DNA of 64,000 nt from Rhodobacteraceae bacterium F11138. GTDB taxonomy: Bacteria > Pseudomonadota > Alphaproteobacteria > Rhodobacterales > Rhodobacteraceae. The stretch is from contig JAEKDP010000001.1 of NCBI GenBank assembly GCA_016521575.1, positions 62,001 to 126,000 on the forward strand. The letters run 5' to 3'. Position numbers and translations under genes: made by a program. A model generated the notes under the pieces. The model was given only the letters and a program-made list of their open reading frames with translations. It ran no database searches and was not told the origin of the DNA. Shown here piece by piece: positions 9,321 to 17,817 of this stretch; position 1 is the first letter of the stretch, and the number at the start of each line of letters is the position of its first letter.

Positions 9321-9337
9321 TTACGTTTATTTTAACC
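9321..9337 (+). promoter_or_regulatory. CtrA-like box between fliK and flgJ
   Basis: TTAC-N7-TTAACC, one mismatch from the alphaproteobacterial CtrA consensus TTAA-N7-TTAAC. It lies about 48 bases from the fliK start and 46 from the flgJ start, so it could control both divergent units. CtrA control of motility is established in this order; the site itself is inferred by eye. Confidence 0.5.
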
Positions 9338-9382
9338 GGATCCGCCCCATGCTCAGAAAATCCGAGCAATTCGAGGTAAATC

Positions 9383-9670
9383 ATGGACCCGATCTCATCA
9401 AAATCGTCACCGGCGCCGCTCTCTCTTCAGAAACCGGCGCAAGATCCGCTGCGAAAGGCCGCGACGGATCTGGAAGCCGCCTTTCTCGCAGAGATGTTGA
9501 AGTCCGCCGGGCTGGGCAAAAGCCGGACCACAATGGGTGGGGGTGCCGGAGAAGACCAGTTCGGCTCGATTCTCGTACGCGCACAGGCGGACCAGATTGC
9601 CCAAAGCGGCGGCATCGGCCTGGCAGAATCGCTTTTTCACGCACTCAAGGAGGCAAACCATGACGCATGA
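9383..9670 (+). CDS. flgJ: Flagellar rod-binding protein (FlgJ N-terminal type)
   Basis: A 95-residue protein corresponding only to the rod-binding N-domain of enterobacterial FlgJ (ATDLEAAFLAEMLKSAGLG, then the FGSILVRAQADQIAQSGGIGLAESL segment). The muramidase half is absent, as in Rhodobacter, where a separate SltF enzyme supplies it; the SltF-type gene lies at 13086-13871. GAGGT precedes the ATG at good spacing. Its stop overlaps the start of the next gene by 11 bases, so the two are translationally coupled. It acts in the periplasm as a rod assembly scaffold. Confidence 0.88.
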   Translation: MDPISSKSSPAPLSLQKPAQDPLRKAATDLEAAFLAEMLKSAGLGKSRTTMGGGAGEDQFGSILVRAQADQIAQSGGIGLAESLFHALKEANHDA

Positions 9671-10019
9671 AACCCCGCAGGACCTGATCAACGCCCTGGA
9701 CAGCCTACTGGACCGCGAGAAACACGCATTGCTCAAAGGTGATGTGGAACAGGTAGGTAAACTGCTGCATACCAAGGAGCAGCTGATCGATCAGATCAAC
9801 ATCCTGCAAACGGCCGAACAGCTGCAGCTGGCAGCGGTACAGGAAAAAGTAACACGCAACCAGGCCCTGCTGAACAGTGCGCTCGACGGTATTCGCGCGG
9901 TGGCAGATCGCATGGCGGATCTGCGAAAAGTACGCGGCGGGCTGGAAACGTATGACCAGCGCGGCCAGAAACAGAAGTTTGGCACACAGTCCTTTTCAAG
10001 TGTCGAGAAACGCGCCTGA
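9660..10019 (+). CDS. FlgN-like flagellar export chaperone
   Basis: A 119-residue almost entirely helical protein (LINALDSLLDREKHALLKGD, then VEQVGKLLHTKEQLIDQINI), with size and heptad pattern like FlgN. FlgN chaperones the hook-filament junction proteins FlgK and FlgL before export. The start ATG at 9660 is preceded by AAGGAGG inside the end of flgJ. FlgK and FlgL genes are not in the window. The call rests on size, helicity and context; sequence similarity in this family is weak. Confidence 0.7.
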   Translation: MTHETPQDLINALDSLLDREKHALLKGDVEQVGKLLHTKEQLIDQINILQTAEQLQLAAVQEKVTRNQALLNSALDGIRAVADRMADLRKVRGGLETYDQRGQKQKFGTQSFSSVEKRA

Positions 10020-10229
10020 TTTCCATATTTATGAAAATGCGAAGCAAGCACCTGGCTGGCTTTAGGACTCCATTAGGACATATCACCCCATGTTGTCGGT
10101 GCACTTCAAGACGAGGTGGCGCGAAACCGGATCACCCGTGGTCGCAATGGTCAGAAAGACGTTTAAGCCGCTCAAAACAGGGCGGAAATCAACCGGGCGG
10201 AATCTGTCCCGTGACTAAAGGAAAACGCT
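10020..10229 (+). promoter_or_regulatory. Flagellin leader and possible sigma-28 promoter
   Basis: This 210-bp gap precedes flagellin. At 10163-10189, TTAA-N15-GCGGAAAT loosely resembles the sigma-28 flagellar consensus (TAAA-N15-GCCGATAA, five of eight in the -10). Two near-identical direct repeats, GGGCGGAAATC (10180-10190) and GGGCGGAATC (10195-10204), lie in the probable 5' leader. TAAAGGA upstream of the ATG is the ribosome binding site. The neighbouring flbT encodes a regulator known in Caulobacter to act on flagellin mRNA leaders. Confidence 0.35.
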
Positions 10230-11090
10230 ATGTCCAGCATTCTGACAAACAACAGCGCGATGGTTGCGCTGCAAACCCTGAAATCCATCAACGGCAACCT
10301 GGCCAAGACCCAGGACCAGATCGCGACAGGTAAAGATGTCGCAACGGCCAAAGACAATTCAGCCGTCTGGGCGATTTCCAAGGTAATGGAAGCCGACGTG
10401 GCCGGTTTCAACGCCGTGTCAGACAGCCTTGCAATCGGCGAATCGACGGTTGCTGTTGCTTCAGCCGGGGCCGAAGAAATCGTCAACATTCTGAAAGACA
10501 TGAAAGAGCTTGCGATTTCCGGTGCCAGTGAAACTGCTGACTTCGCCAAGATCGAAGCAGACATGGCCGAGAAAGAAGCTCAGATCACCTCGATCATCGA
10601 AGCTGCCCAGTTCAACGGGGTCAACCTGCTGAAAACCGACGCAGACGGGAATGGCGGCACTCAGTTGACGGTCATTTCGTCTTTGGATCGCTCCGGTGCC
10701 AACGATGCGGCGAACGGTAATGCACCGACCATTGCGACCATTGACGTAGCGACGGCTGATTTCGAAGCTGGTCTGAACGTTGCCGGCCGGACCGCTGTTG
10801 CCGACGCAGCCGACGCCCAGACGGCTGTGACTGAAATCGAAGGCTTCCTGCAAGTGGCCATTGAAGGGGCCGCAGCACTTGGTGCTTCGGGCAAGCGAAT
10901 CAGCGATCAGAGCAACTTTGTCGGCAAGCTGACGGATGCCATGAAGTCCGGTATCGGCGCGCTTGTCGATGCCGACATGGAAGAAGCGTCGGCCAGGCTT
11001 CAGGCTCTGCAAACCCAACAGCAGCTGGGCGTTCAGGCTCTGTCGATTGCCAACCAGGCACCTCAGACCATCCTGTCGTTGTTCCGCTAA
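10230..11090 (+). CDS. fliC: Flagellin
   Basis: A 286-residue filament subunit secreted by the flagellar type III apparatus. The conserved N-terminal D0/D1 helices are seen from MSSILTNNSAMVALQTLKSI through VFNAVSD-type segments to about residue 130. The C-terminal D0 helix (DADMEEASARLQALQTQQQL, then LGVQALSIANQAPQTILSLF) ends the protein. The variable central region is only about 60 residues long (roughly 130-200), so the outer D2/D3 domains are nearly absent. This is usual for short flagellins of this family. It has its own leader and is followed by flaF and flbT, the usual post-transcriptional regulators. Confidence 0.96.
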   Translation: MSSILTNNSAMVALQTLKSINGNLAKTQDQIATGKDVATAKDNSAVWAISKVMEADVAGFNAVSDSLAIGESTVAVASAGAEEIVNILKDMKELAISGASETADFAKIEADMAEKEAQITSIIEAAQFNGVNLLKTDADGNGGTQLTVISSLDRSGANDAANGNAPTIATIDVATADFEAGLNVAGRTAVADAADAQTAVTEIEGFLQVAIEGAAALGASGKRISDQSNFVGKLTDAMKSGIGALVDADMEEASARLQALQTQQQLGVQALSIANQAPQTILSLFR

Positions 11091-11161
11091 CTGTTTTGCC
11101 GGGGCGTGGCATCCGCGCCCCGGTATCTCACCTCGACCACCCCTATTCGTGAGGACATGAC

Positions 11162-11533
11162 TTGAACGCTCTTTCCCAAGCGCACCGGGCCTATTCTGCG
11201 GCCACGTCAACAACCCGTACGACACGCGGTACGGAATACGAAGCCGTTGCCCGTATTACGACCCGCATGAAGACGGCATATGAAAAAGGTCCAACAGGGT
11301 TTACTGCGCTGGCCGAAGCCCTGCACGACAACAGAAAGCTATGGAATATTTTCGCAGTGGATGTTGCCGATGCCGGAAACACTTTGCCTAAAGACCTGAA
11401 AGCGCGGTTGTTCTATCTGGCCGAATTTACCAACCATCACACCAGCAAGGTTCTGGCCCGAAAGGCCTCGGTTGCACCGTTGCTTGAGGTCAACACGGCT
11501 ATCATGCGGGGCTTGCGGAGCGGGACAACTTGA
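11162..11533 (+). CDS. flaF: Flagellar biosynthesis regulator FlaF
   Basis: A 123-residue cytoplasmic protein of the FlaF family (NALSQAHRAYSAA, then EYEAVARITTRMKTA, then LHDNRKLWNIFAVDV). In Caulobacter, FlaF is needed for flagellin synthesis and works against FlbT. The family N-terminus aligns with a TTG start at 11162, seven bases after GAGGA. An ATG five bases upstream (11157) is out of frame and opens only ATG-ACT-TGA, whose stop overlaps the TTG. The arrangement suggests low or controlled translation. It sits 71 bases after flagellin and 1 base before flbT. Confidence 0.9.
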   Translation: MNALSQAHRAYSAATSTTRTTRGTEYEAVARITTRMKTAYEKGPTGFTALAEALHDNRKLWNIFAVDVADAGNTLPKDLKARLFYLAEFTNHHTSKVLARKASVAPLLEVNTAIMRGLRSGTT

Positions 11534-11534
11534 C

Positions 11535-11939
11535 ATGAGCGGATTGGTTTTAAAACTGGCTCCCAAAGAGCGTGTACTGGTCAATGGAGCTGTCATCGAA
11601 AACGGTGATCGCCGCAGCCGGCTCTCAATCCTGACTCCGGATGCGAAAATCCTCAGACTGAAGGACGCGATCCATCCGGATGACGCGACCACCCCGGTGC
11701 GAAGGGTTTGCTATGCCGCACAACTGATTCTAACAGGCGACAGTGACCCGGACTCTGCGCGCTTCGCATTGCTGCGCCGGATTGAAGAACTGAGTCAGGT
11801 CTTTACAGACTCTGACAGCCGTGCCCTCTTGGCCGAAGCAACCGAGTCCCTGATACAGGAACAGCACTACAAGTGTCTGAAAGCCCTGCGGACGCTATTG
11901 CCACGCGAAGACCGCCTGTTTGCGGTGCGCCCATCATGA
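11535..11939 (+). CDS. flbT: Flagellar biosynthesis repressor FlbT
   Basis: A 134-residue RNA-binding regulator of the FlbT family (SGLVLKLAPKERVLVNGAVI, then NGDRRSRLSILTPDAKILR). In Caulobacter, FlbT binds the 5' leader of flagellin mRNA and destabilises it until the hook is finished. The start is one base after the flaF stop. The gene ends in an ATGA overlap with the DUF1217 gene. Context next to flagellin and flaF is diagnostic. Confidence 0.93.
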   Translation: MSGLVLKLAPKERVLVNGAVIENGDRRSRLSILTPDAKILRLKDAIHPDDATTPVRRVCYAAQLILTGDSDPDSARFALLRRIEELSQVFTDSDSRALLAEATESLIQEQHYKCLKALRTLLPREDRLFAVRPS

Positions 11940-12736
11940 GCTATATGCCAGTCATCCCGAATACAGGCCTGGCGGGCTGGCAGTTTCTCCAGAGAACTTA
12001 CGATGCTCAATTCGAAGCCTTCAACACATCGTCACAGTTGCAACGCGAGGCCGACTACTTCACCGACAACATAGGTGATATTCAGTCTGCCGAAGATCTG
12101 GTTGCTGACCGTAGATTGCTCAAAGTCGCCCTTGGCGCCTATGGTTTGCAGGACGACATCGACAACCGCTATTTCATTCAGAAAATTCTGTCTGATGGGG
12201 TTGGTAGCGACGATGCGCTGGCCAACAAGCTGTCGGACGAGCGATACGCCAGATTGAGCGAAGCGTTCGGTTTCGGGCCGGGGGAAACCGCGACCACCGG
12301 ACTCGCCGGCAAGATGGCCGACGTGGTACAGCTATACAGGACGCAATCCTTCGAAGTTTCGGTCGGCGAGCAAGATGATACGATGCGGGTCGCCCTCTAT
12401 GCACAACGCGAACTGACCGAGCTTGCTGAAAAAGATGTCAGCGAAGAGACAAAATGGTTCACATTGATGGGCCTGGCGCCTCTGCGTTCGATGTTCGAGA
12501 CCGCACTGGGGCTGCCAAGCGCCTTTGGTCAGATCGATATCGATCAACAGTTGGAGGTTCTTCAGGACAAGACAGCGGCGATTACAGGGGATGACTCTGT
12601 TTCACAATTCTCAGATCCCGAGAACCTGGAAAAACTCACAACACACTACTTGGCCAGATCGCAGATTGCAGGACTAAACGCCGCAAACTCATCGGGGGCT
12701 AACGCCCTCGCTTTGCTGCAATCTGTCGGATATTGA
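11936..12736 (+). CDS. DUF1217 protein of the flagellar cluster
   Basis: A 266-residue protein matching the DUF1217 family found in alphaproteobacterial flagellar clusters. It has no signal peptide or membrane segment, which is compatible with export by the flagellar apparatus or a cytosolic role. The sequence is acidic and mostly helical, with FNTSSQLQREADYFTDNI near residue 30 and YFIQKILSDGVGSDDALANK around 80-100. Its start overlaps the flbT stop (ATGA), tying its translation to the flagellin regulators. Biochemical function is unknown; a structural or assembly role is inference. Confidence 0.82.
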   Translation: MSYMPVIPNTGLAGWQFLQRTYDAQFEAFNTSSQLQREADYFTDNIGDIQSAEDLVADRRLLKVALGAYGLQDDIDNRYFIQKILSDGVGSDDALANKLSDERYARLSEAFGFGPGETATTGLAGKMADVVQLYRTQSFEVSVGEQDDTMRVALYAQRELTELAEKDVSEETKWFTLMGLAPLRSMFETALGLPSAFGQIDIDQQLEVLQDKTAAITGDDSVSQFSDPENLEKLTTHYLARSQIAGLNAANSSGANALALLQSVGY

Positions 12737-13085
12737 CATTCGGAATACTATCCTGGTCCCGCGCGGGGATTTCTCACAGAAATTGGCGTTTGAGCGTAGC
12801 TATCCTTCGGTGGACGGACCTATCCCACGCCCCCTGTGACGAACGTGCCAAAAAGTGATGTACCGGTCGAGCACCGCGGTGCATAGCTGACCTCCCGCAC
12901 CATACGTCCATGGCTCAGCAATTTCATGCAATATATCGTTGGATCAACACAGCTTCGTTGGTGGTGGCAACCACCCGCGACAATACCCATGATTTGGGAA
13001 CTTGATGCGCACACCCGATAACGAAATTTAAATGAGCCGCACCTAGTCTCGCCGTTACCTAGAAACAGGTCTTGGAAACGGCAGT
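12737..13085. other. 349-bp intergenic region upstream of sltF operon
   Basis: A comparatively AT-rich gap with no credible gene; the 64-codon minus-strand frame inside looks spurious. It holds a perfect 12-bp palindrome (12871-12882), a small hairpin GGTGGT-GGCA-ACCACC (12960-12975), a sigma-28-like -10 (CCCGATAA, 13014-13021) without a clear -35, and a weak inverted CtrA-like pattern at 13017-13032 with two mismatches. The promoter of sltF-flhA-fliR-flhB should be here. Confidence 0.6.
12871..12882. repeat. Perfect 12-bp palindrome
   Basis: GCACCGCGGTGC is its own reverse complement. It lies between the DUF1217 gene and the sltF operon. It may be an operator for a dimeric regulator or chance in GC-rich DNA. 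Confidence 0.35.
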
Positions 13086-13871
13086 ATGCCTCATACAGCT
13101 CATATAAACATCCGTGAAGGAAGCCTCGGCTACGTCAGACGTTTGGTCTGCTTGGCCATCCTATTCGCCGCGATTAAAATCGCAATCAGCGCACAGGCGG
13201 CTGATGCTTCGGTCGACATGGGCGACGCATCTCATCTGTGTGACAGAGCGGCCCGGGCCGCCGCCCATGCGCAAAACGTCCCACTTGATGTATTGCGCGC
13301 CATCTCGCGGGCCGAAACCGGTCGTGGCAGCGAAAGCGGACTGCATCCATGGCCCTGGACCGTGAACATGGAAGGTGCTGGGAAATGGTTCAATTCCGAG
13401 GATGAAGCCCGGGCATATGTGTTCAAGCACTTCAAGCGCGGCGCCAGAAGCTTTGATGTCGGGTGTTTCCAAATCAACTACAAATGGCATGGTGCCGCTT
13501 TTCGATCCATCGATGACATGTTCGACCCGATGATGAACGCGGACTACGCGGCAAGCTTCCTGCGCGACCTTTACGAAGAGTTCAATGACTGGTCTGCTGC
13601 GGCGGGTGCATATCATTCCCGAACCCCCACCTACGCGCGCTCTTACGCGGCCCGATTCGACCAGATCCGCGGATCCATGTCCGATGTGGTTCAGTTTGCC
13701 AATCGGCGTTCCGATGCGGGTAATGGCACGAACTCTGGTTCCGGCACGGGTATACTGGCATCCCGGCGTTCCGCGCCCTTGCTGGGCGGGGGTGCGACCC
13801 GGCTTGGGTCTCTGGTGCCGGTGTCGCGCGACGGCAGCCCGGCCAGAACCGCTTTCGTTCTTCTGAACTGA
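13086..13871 (+). CDS. sltF: Flagellar lytic transglycosylase, SltF type
   Basis: A 261-residue periplasmic lytic transglycosylase with an SLT domain. After an N-terminal signal/anchor (about 17-39), the catalytic Glu lies in AISRAETGRG. The family motif continues with FDVGCFQINYKWHG and AAGAYHSRTPTYARSYAARF. It would cut peptidoglycan to let the rod pass, replacing the missing muramidase half of the FlgJ at 9383-9670. This mirrors SltF of Rhodobacter sphaeroides, which binds FlgJ. It starts an operon with flhA, fliR and flhB (gap 9 bases to flhA). The last 60 residues are Ser/Gly/Arg-rich and probably disordered. Confidence 0.85.
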   Translation: MPHTAHINIREGSLGYVRRLVCLAILFAAIKIAISAQAADASVDMGDASHLCDRAARAAAHAQNVPLDVLRAISRAETGRGSESGLHPWPWTVNMEGAGKWFNSEDEARAYVFKHFKRGARSFDVGCFQINYKWHGAAFRSIDDMFDPMMNADYAASFLRDLYEEFNDWSAAAGAYHSRTPTYARSYAARFDQIRGSMSDVVQFANRRSDAGNGTNSGSGTGILASRRSAPLLGGGATRLGSLVPVSRDGSPARTAFVLLN

Positions 13872-13880
13872 GGTCGCGAT

Positions 13881-15962
13881 ATGCCTAAACTCTCGGTCCA
13901 GGACATCTTCAATCCTACGGTCTTGCTGGCCCTGGCGCTTATGGCCGTCATCGTTATGATGATTTTGCCCATGCCCGCCTGGGTTCTGGATATGGGACTG
14001 GCGGCATCTTTCGGCCTTGCCATCCTGATTTTCACGGTCACTCTTTTCATCCAGAGACCTCTGGATTTCTCCGCATTTCCGACAATCCTGCTGGCGTCAT
14101 TGATGTTGCGCCTGTCGCTGAACGTCTCTTCGACCAAACTGATTATCGGCCAGGGCCACACCGGGCCGAACGCAGCCGGAGACGTTATCGAAGGCTTTGC
14201 CGAGTTCGTGATGGGCGGCAGCGTTTTTCTGGGTCTGGTGGTTTTCGGCGTCCTGCTTATCGTCAACTTCATGGTGATCACAAAAGGTGCCGCGCGTATG
14301 GCCGAGGTCGGGGCACGGTTTGCTCTGGATGGAATGCCGGGCAAGCAATTGGCCATCGACAGCGACATGTCTGCCGGCGCGATCAATCACCAAGAGGCCA
14401 AGGAACGCCGCGAGCTTGAGCAACAGGAGACCACATTCTTCGGATCACTGGACGGCGCATCCAAATTTGTGAAGGGAGACGCGATTGCCGGCCTTTTGAT
14501 CACCCTTCTCAACCTGGTGGTCGGGTTGGTCATGGGCGTCGTTGTTCATCAGATGCCGATAGGGGCGGCTTTTGAAACCTATGCGATTCTCACGGTTGGA
14601 GACGGGCTGGTTACTCAAATTCCCGCCGTGATCATTTCGATCGCCTCGGCTCTGCTATTGGCGCGGGGCGGTACGCAGGGCGCGACCGACATGGCCTTGC
14701 TGAGCCAGCTGGGCAAATACCCTTCCGCGCTGGCGACCGTCGCCGTGCTGATGTCGCTGTTCGGCTTGGTGCCCGGGCTGCCTTTCCTGCCCTTTATGCT
14801 GGGCGGCGTGATCTTGGGCATTGCGGCCTACATGATGAAGAAACATCAGGATTCGGTTGCCGAAGGCCCCGATGTTCAGGAGACCGAGACGCCTGTGCGC
14901 AAGGCTCTGGGCGATGTTCTGGACCTGGATGATGTACATGTGGAATTTGCCCCGGATCTTGTCAGCATGATTCTGGATCCCGGCACGGGGTTGGATACGC
15001 GCATCGCCAACATGCGCACGCATGTGGCAACCGTGTTCGGTCTGATCTTGCCGGATATCCGACTGACGGATCAACCAGAGTTGCAGACAGGAACCTATGT
15101 CATTCGCGTTCAGGGCGTCGAACAGGTGCGCGGCACCTTGCACCCCGACCTGGTGCTGGCGCTGTTGCCGGAAAACCAGGAAACCCTGCCATCCGGAACC
15201 GATGTTACCGAACCGGTCTATGGTGCACCGGCGCGCTGGATCGCCCCGAGAGACCAGGAAGCCGCCGCCCTGGTCGGCGCAACCATCGTGTCGCCGGCGG
15301 AAATTCTGGCAACACACCTTTTGGAAGTGATCAAGCAGAACTTCGCCCGCCTGCTGACCTTGAAATCCCTCCGCCGGCTGCTGTCGGAGATGACCCAATT
15401 GTCCGACCCGGTTCGCGCCGAAGCCAACCGCAAACTGCTGGACGAACTCATCCCCGACAAGGTGCCGATCGACACGTTGCACGCCGTTCTGCGCCTGTTG
15501 CTTGAAGAACGGGTGTCCATCCGCAACATGCCGCTGATTCTGGAGGCCATCGTCGAAGGGCGCCTGACGACAACCCAGCCCGAAGGAATTTGCGAACACG
15601 TCCGTCAGCGCATGGGGTTCCAGCTGGTATCCGAACTGAAACGACAAGACGGCAGCATTCCCCTGGTTCAACTGGCCCCGGAATGGGAAGACACCTTTGC
15701 CACCTACCAAATCGAAACAAAGCAAGGCAATTTTGACATTGCATTGCCGCCCGAGCTGTTCAATCGGCTCGCGGACGGTGTATCAGAGCGCCTGAACCAG
15801 ACCGCTCATCAGGGATTGTACCCGGCGGTTGTGACATCGACCCGCCGCCGACGCTTTCTGCGAACCATCCTGCGAGCACGCGGCATTCCGAACCCGGTCC
15901 TGTCGTTCGAAGAAATCGGTCTCGAGGCGCGACCGGCGCTGGTGGGGATGGTTGCGGCATGA
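13881..15962 (+). CDS. flhA: Flagellar export gate protein FlhA
   Basis: A 693-residue inner-membrane component of the flagellar type III export apparatus. The N-terminal half (about 1-320) has around eight hydrophobic membrane segments and the FHIPEP-family region (DFSAFPTILLASLMLRLSLN). The C-terminal half (about 350-693) is the cytoplasmic domain that docks chaperone-substrate complexes and ends with the conserved segment preceding VLSFEEIG. Length is normal. The stop overlaps the fliR start by ATGA. Confidence 0.97.
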   Translation: MPKLSVQDIFNPTVLLALALMAVIVMMILPMPAWVLDMGLAASFGLAILIFTVTLFIQRPLDFSAFPTILLASLMLRLSLNVSSTKLIIGQGHTGPNAAGDVIEGFAEFVMGGSVFLGLVVFGVLLIVNFMVITKGAARMAEVGARFALDGMPGKQLAIDSDMSAGAINHQEAKERRELEQQETTFFGSLDGASKFVKGDAIAGLLITLLNLVVGLVMGVVVHQMPIGAAFETYAILTVGDGLVTQIPAVIISIASALLLARGGTQGATDMALLSQLGKYPSALATVAVLMSLFGLVPGLPFLPFMLGGVILGIAAYMMKKHQDSVAEGPDVQETETPVRKALGDVLDLDDVHVEFAPDLVSMILDPGTGLDTRIANMRTHVATVFGLILPDIRLTDQPELQTGTYVIRVQGVEQVRGTLHPDLVLALLPENQETLPSGTDVTEPVYGAPARWIAPRDQEAAALVGATIVSPAEILATHLLEVIKQNFARLLTLKSLRRLLSEMTQLSDPVRAEANRKLLDELIPDKVPIDTLHAVLRLLLEERVSIRNMPLILEAIVEGRLTTTQPEGICEHVRQRMGFQLVSELKRQDGSIPLVQLAPEWEDTFATYQIETKQGNFDIALPPELFNRLADGVSERLNQTAHQGLYPAVVTSTRRRRFLRTILRARGIPNPVLSFEEIGLEARPALVGMVAA

Positions 15963-16732
15963 TCGCGATTCCGGCCGAACTGCTGCCGCTGCTGGCGGCT
16001 GGATTATGGCATGCCATTACTGTGTTCTTGCGCGTTTCCGCGATGGTATCGGTGCTGCCGGCCTTTGGCGAACGCACCGTTCCGATGCGTATAAAGTTGG
16101 GCGTGGCCATCGCATTTACCCTGATCATAGTGCCCGCGGTTCCGCCGCTGCCCATTCCGGAGTCGTCCATGACATTCGCAATGCTGGCCCTGACCGAGGT
16201 CATCGCGGGGCTGGCTTTGGGTCTGGGCATCCGACTGTTCGTGCTGGCGTTGCAGACGGCCGGATCCATGGCGGCACAATCGACCTCACTGTCCCAGATT
16301 CTGGGCGGGGCTGCCGCCGAACCGATCCCGGCCATGGGATATGTGCTGGTGGTGGGGGGGCTTGCGCTTGCAGTCATGGCCGGGTTGCACGTCCGGGCCG
16401 CCGAATTGTTGATTTATTCCTATCAGATATTCCCGGTTGGCGGTTTCCCGTCCGGTCGCGAACTATCAAGCTGGGGCGTAGGGCGGGTTGCGCACGCCTT
16501 TGGCCTGGCCTTTCTGCTTGCCGCGCCCTTTGTCATCACTTCGGTGCTGTATAATCTGACTCTGGGCGTGATCAATCGAGCCATGCCACAGCTGATGGTT
16601 GCCTTTGTCGGTGCCCCCGTGATCACCTTGGGCGGCATGTTTCTGCTGTTTCTCTGCGCGCCGTACATGCTTACGGTCTGGACGGACGCGATGATGTCGT
16701 TTCTGCAAAACCCGATGGCACCGGCCCAATGA
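15959..16732 (+). CDS. fliR: Flagellar export protein FliR
   Basis: A 257-residue polytopic membrane protein of the export gate, with about six hydrophobic helices, including segments around FLRVSAMVSVLPAFGERTVP and ALTEVIAGLALGLGIRLFVL. FliP and FliQ assemble with it; fliQ is at 23460-23732 and fliP is not in the window. It overlaps both neighbours by ATGA, consistent with the stoichiometric FlhA-FliR-FlhB unit. Confidence 0.95.
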   Translation: MIAIPAELLPLLAAGLWHAITVFLRVSAMVSVLPAFGERTVPMRIKLGVAIAFTLIIVPAVPPLPIPESSMTFAMLALTEVIAGLALGLGIRLFVLALQTAGSMAAQSTSLSQILGGAAAEPIPAMGYVLVVGGLALAVMAGLHVRAAELLIYSYQIFPVGGFPSGRELSSWGVGRVAHAFGLAFLLAAPFVITSVLYNLTLGVINRAMPQLMVAFVGAPVITLGGMFLLFLCAPYMLTVWTDAMMSFLQNPMAPAQ

Positions 16733-17817
16733 GTGATGGTGCGCAGGATGAGGCGGAAAAGTCCTTCGAGGCAACACCGCAGAAGCTGCAAAAAGCCCGA
16801 GAAAAGGGCGAGGTCGCCAAGTCAACCGATCTGTCGGTCGCAGCCTCATACGGTGGCCTTCTGATCGCGGCAATGGCAGCGGGCGCGGAATCCGTGCGTC
16901 AGCTGGGCACGACCCTGATGGTTCTGCTGGATCAGCCCGAAAGATTGGCCGATCTTATGCTGACCGGACCTGCCAGCGCCCCGGTTGGCGGCCTGTTGGG
17001 CACGGTGGCGGGATCGCTATCGCCCTGGTTCATCATTCCCGCGGTCGCCGTGCTGCTGTCGATCCTGGCCCAACGCGCCTTTGTCGTGGCGCCAACCAAG
17101 ATTCAGCCGAAACTGTCGCGAATTTCCATTATTTCCAACGCAAAGAACAAATTCGGGCGCTCGGGATTGTTCGAATTTGTAAAGAGCTTTACGAAATTGT
17201 TGCTCTATTCGGTCTGCCTCGGGCTGTATCTGAAGCTCCGCCTGACCGATGTCGTCGCGCTGATTGGCTCCAGCCCCACGTTGGTGGCGTCTCAACTTGC
17301 CCGGATGAGCATCGAGTTTCTTTTCCTGGTCCTCTTGATTGCCACGGTGATCGGCGGAATCGACGCGGTCTGGCAGCACAAGGAACATCTGCGCAAGAAC
17401 ATGATGTCCCGCAAGGAAATCACGGATGAATCCAAAGAGGCCGAAGGTGATCCGCATTTCAAACAGAAGCGGCGTCAGCGCGGTCAGGAAATCGCAATGA
17501 ACCAGATGATGGCCGAAGTGCCCGAGGCCGATGTGGTCATTGTCAATCCGACCCACTATGCCGTCGCGCTGAAATGGAGCCGCGCTGCCGGAACCGCGCC
17601 GGTCTGCGTGGCCAAGGGGGTGGACGAGGTCGCCGCCTCGATTCGCAAATCCGCCAATCTGGCCGGTGTTCCGATCCACCACGACCCACCGACGGCGCGG
17701 GCTCTTCATGCAACCGTCGAACTGGGTCAGGAAGTTCTGGAAGATCAATATCTGGCCGTTGCGGCAGCAATCCGGTTCGCAGAACGCATGCGCCAGCGCG
17801 CCAAGGGGCAGGTCTGA
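16729..17817 (+). CDS. flhB: Flagellar export switch protein FlhB
   Basis: A 362-residue export gate protein that switches substrate specificity after hook completion. The N-terminus (EKSFEATPQKLQKAREKGEV) and four membrane segments are typical. The cytoplasmic domain contains the self-cleavage site NPTH at residues 273-276 within VNPTHYAVALKW. FliK (7957-9273) is its partner in the switch. The stop shares one base with the next start (TGATG). Confidence 0.97.
   Translation: MSDGAQDEAEKSFEATPQKLQKAREKGEVAKSTDLSVAASYGGLLIAAMAAGAESVRQLGTTLMVLLDQPERLADLMLTGPASAPVGGLLGTVAGSLSPWFIIPAVAVLLSILAQRAFVVAPTKIQPKLSRISIISNAKNKFGRSGLFEFVKSFTKLLLYSVCLGLYLKLRLTDVVALIGSSPTLVASQLARMSIEFLFLVLLIATVIGGIDAVWQHKEHLRKNMMSRKEITDESKEAEGDPHFKQKRRQRGQEIAMNQMMAEVPEADVVIVNPTHYAVALKWSRAAGTAPVCVAKGVDEVAASIRKSANLAGVPIHHDPPTARALHATVELGQEVLEDQYLAVAAAIRFAERMRQRAKGQV

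Noticed and set aside
9274-9384. N-terminal extension of fliK to 9384
   Set aside because: It would overlap the flgJ start and cover the CtrA-like box; the added residues are not FliK-like.
12820-13014. 64-codon minus-strand frame upstream of sltF
   Set aside because: Cys/Ser-rich sequence without family, ribosome binding site or coding-like base usage; more likely regulatory DNA.
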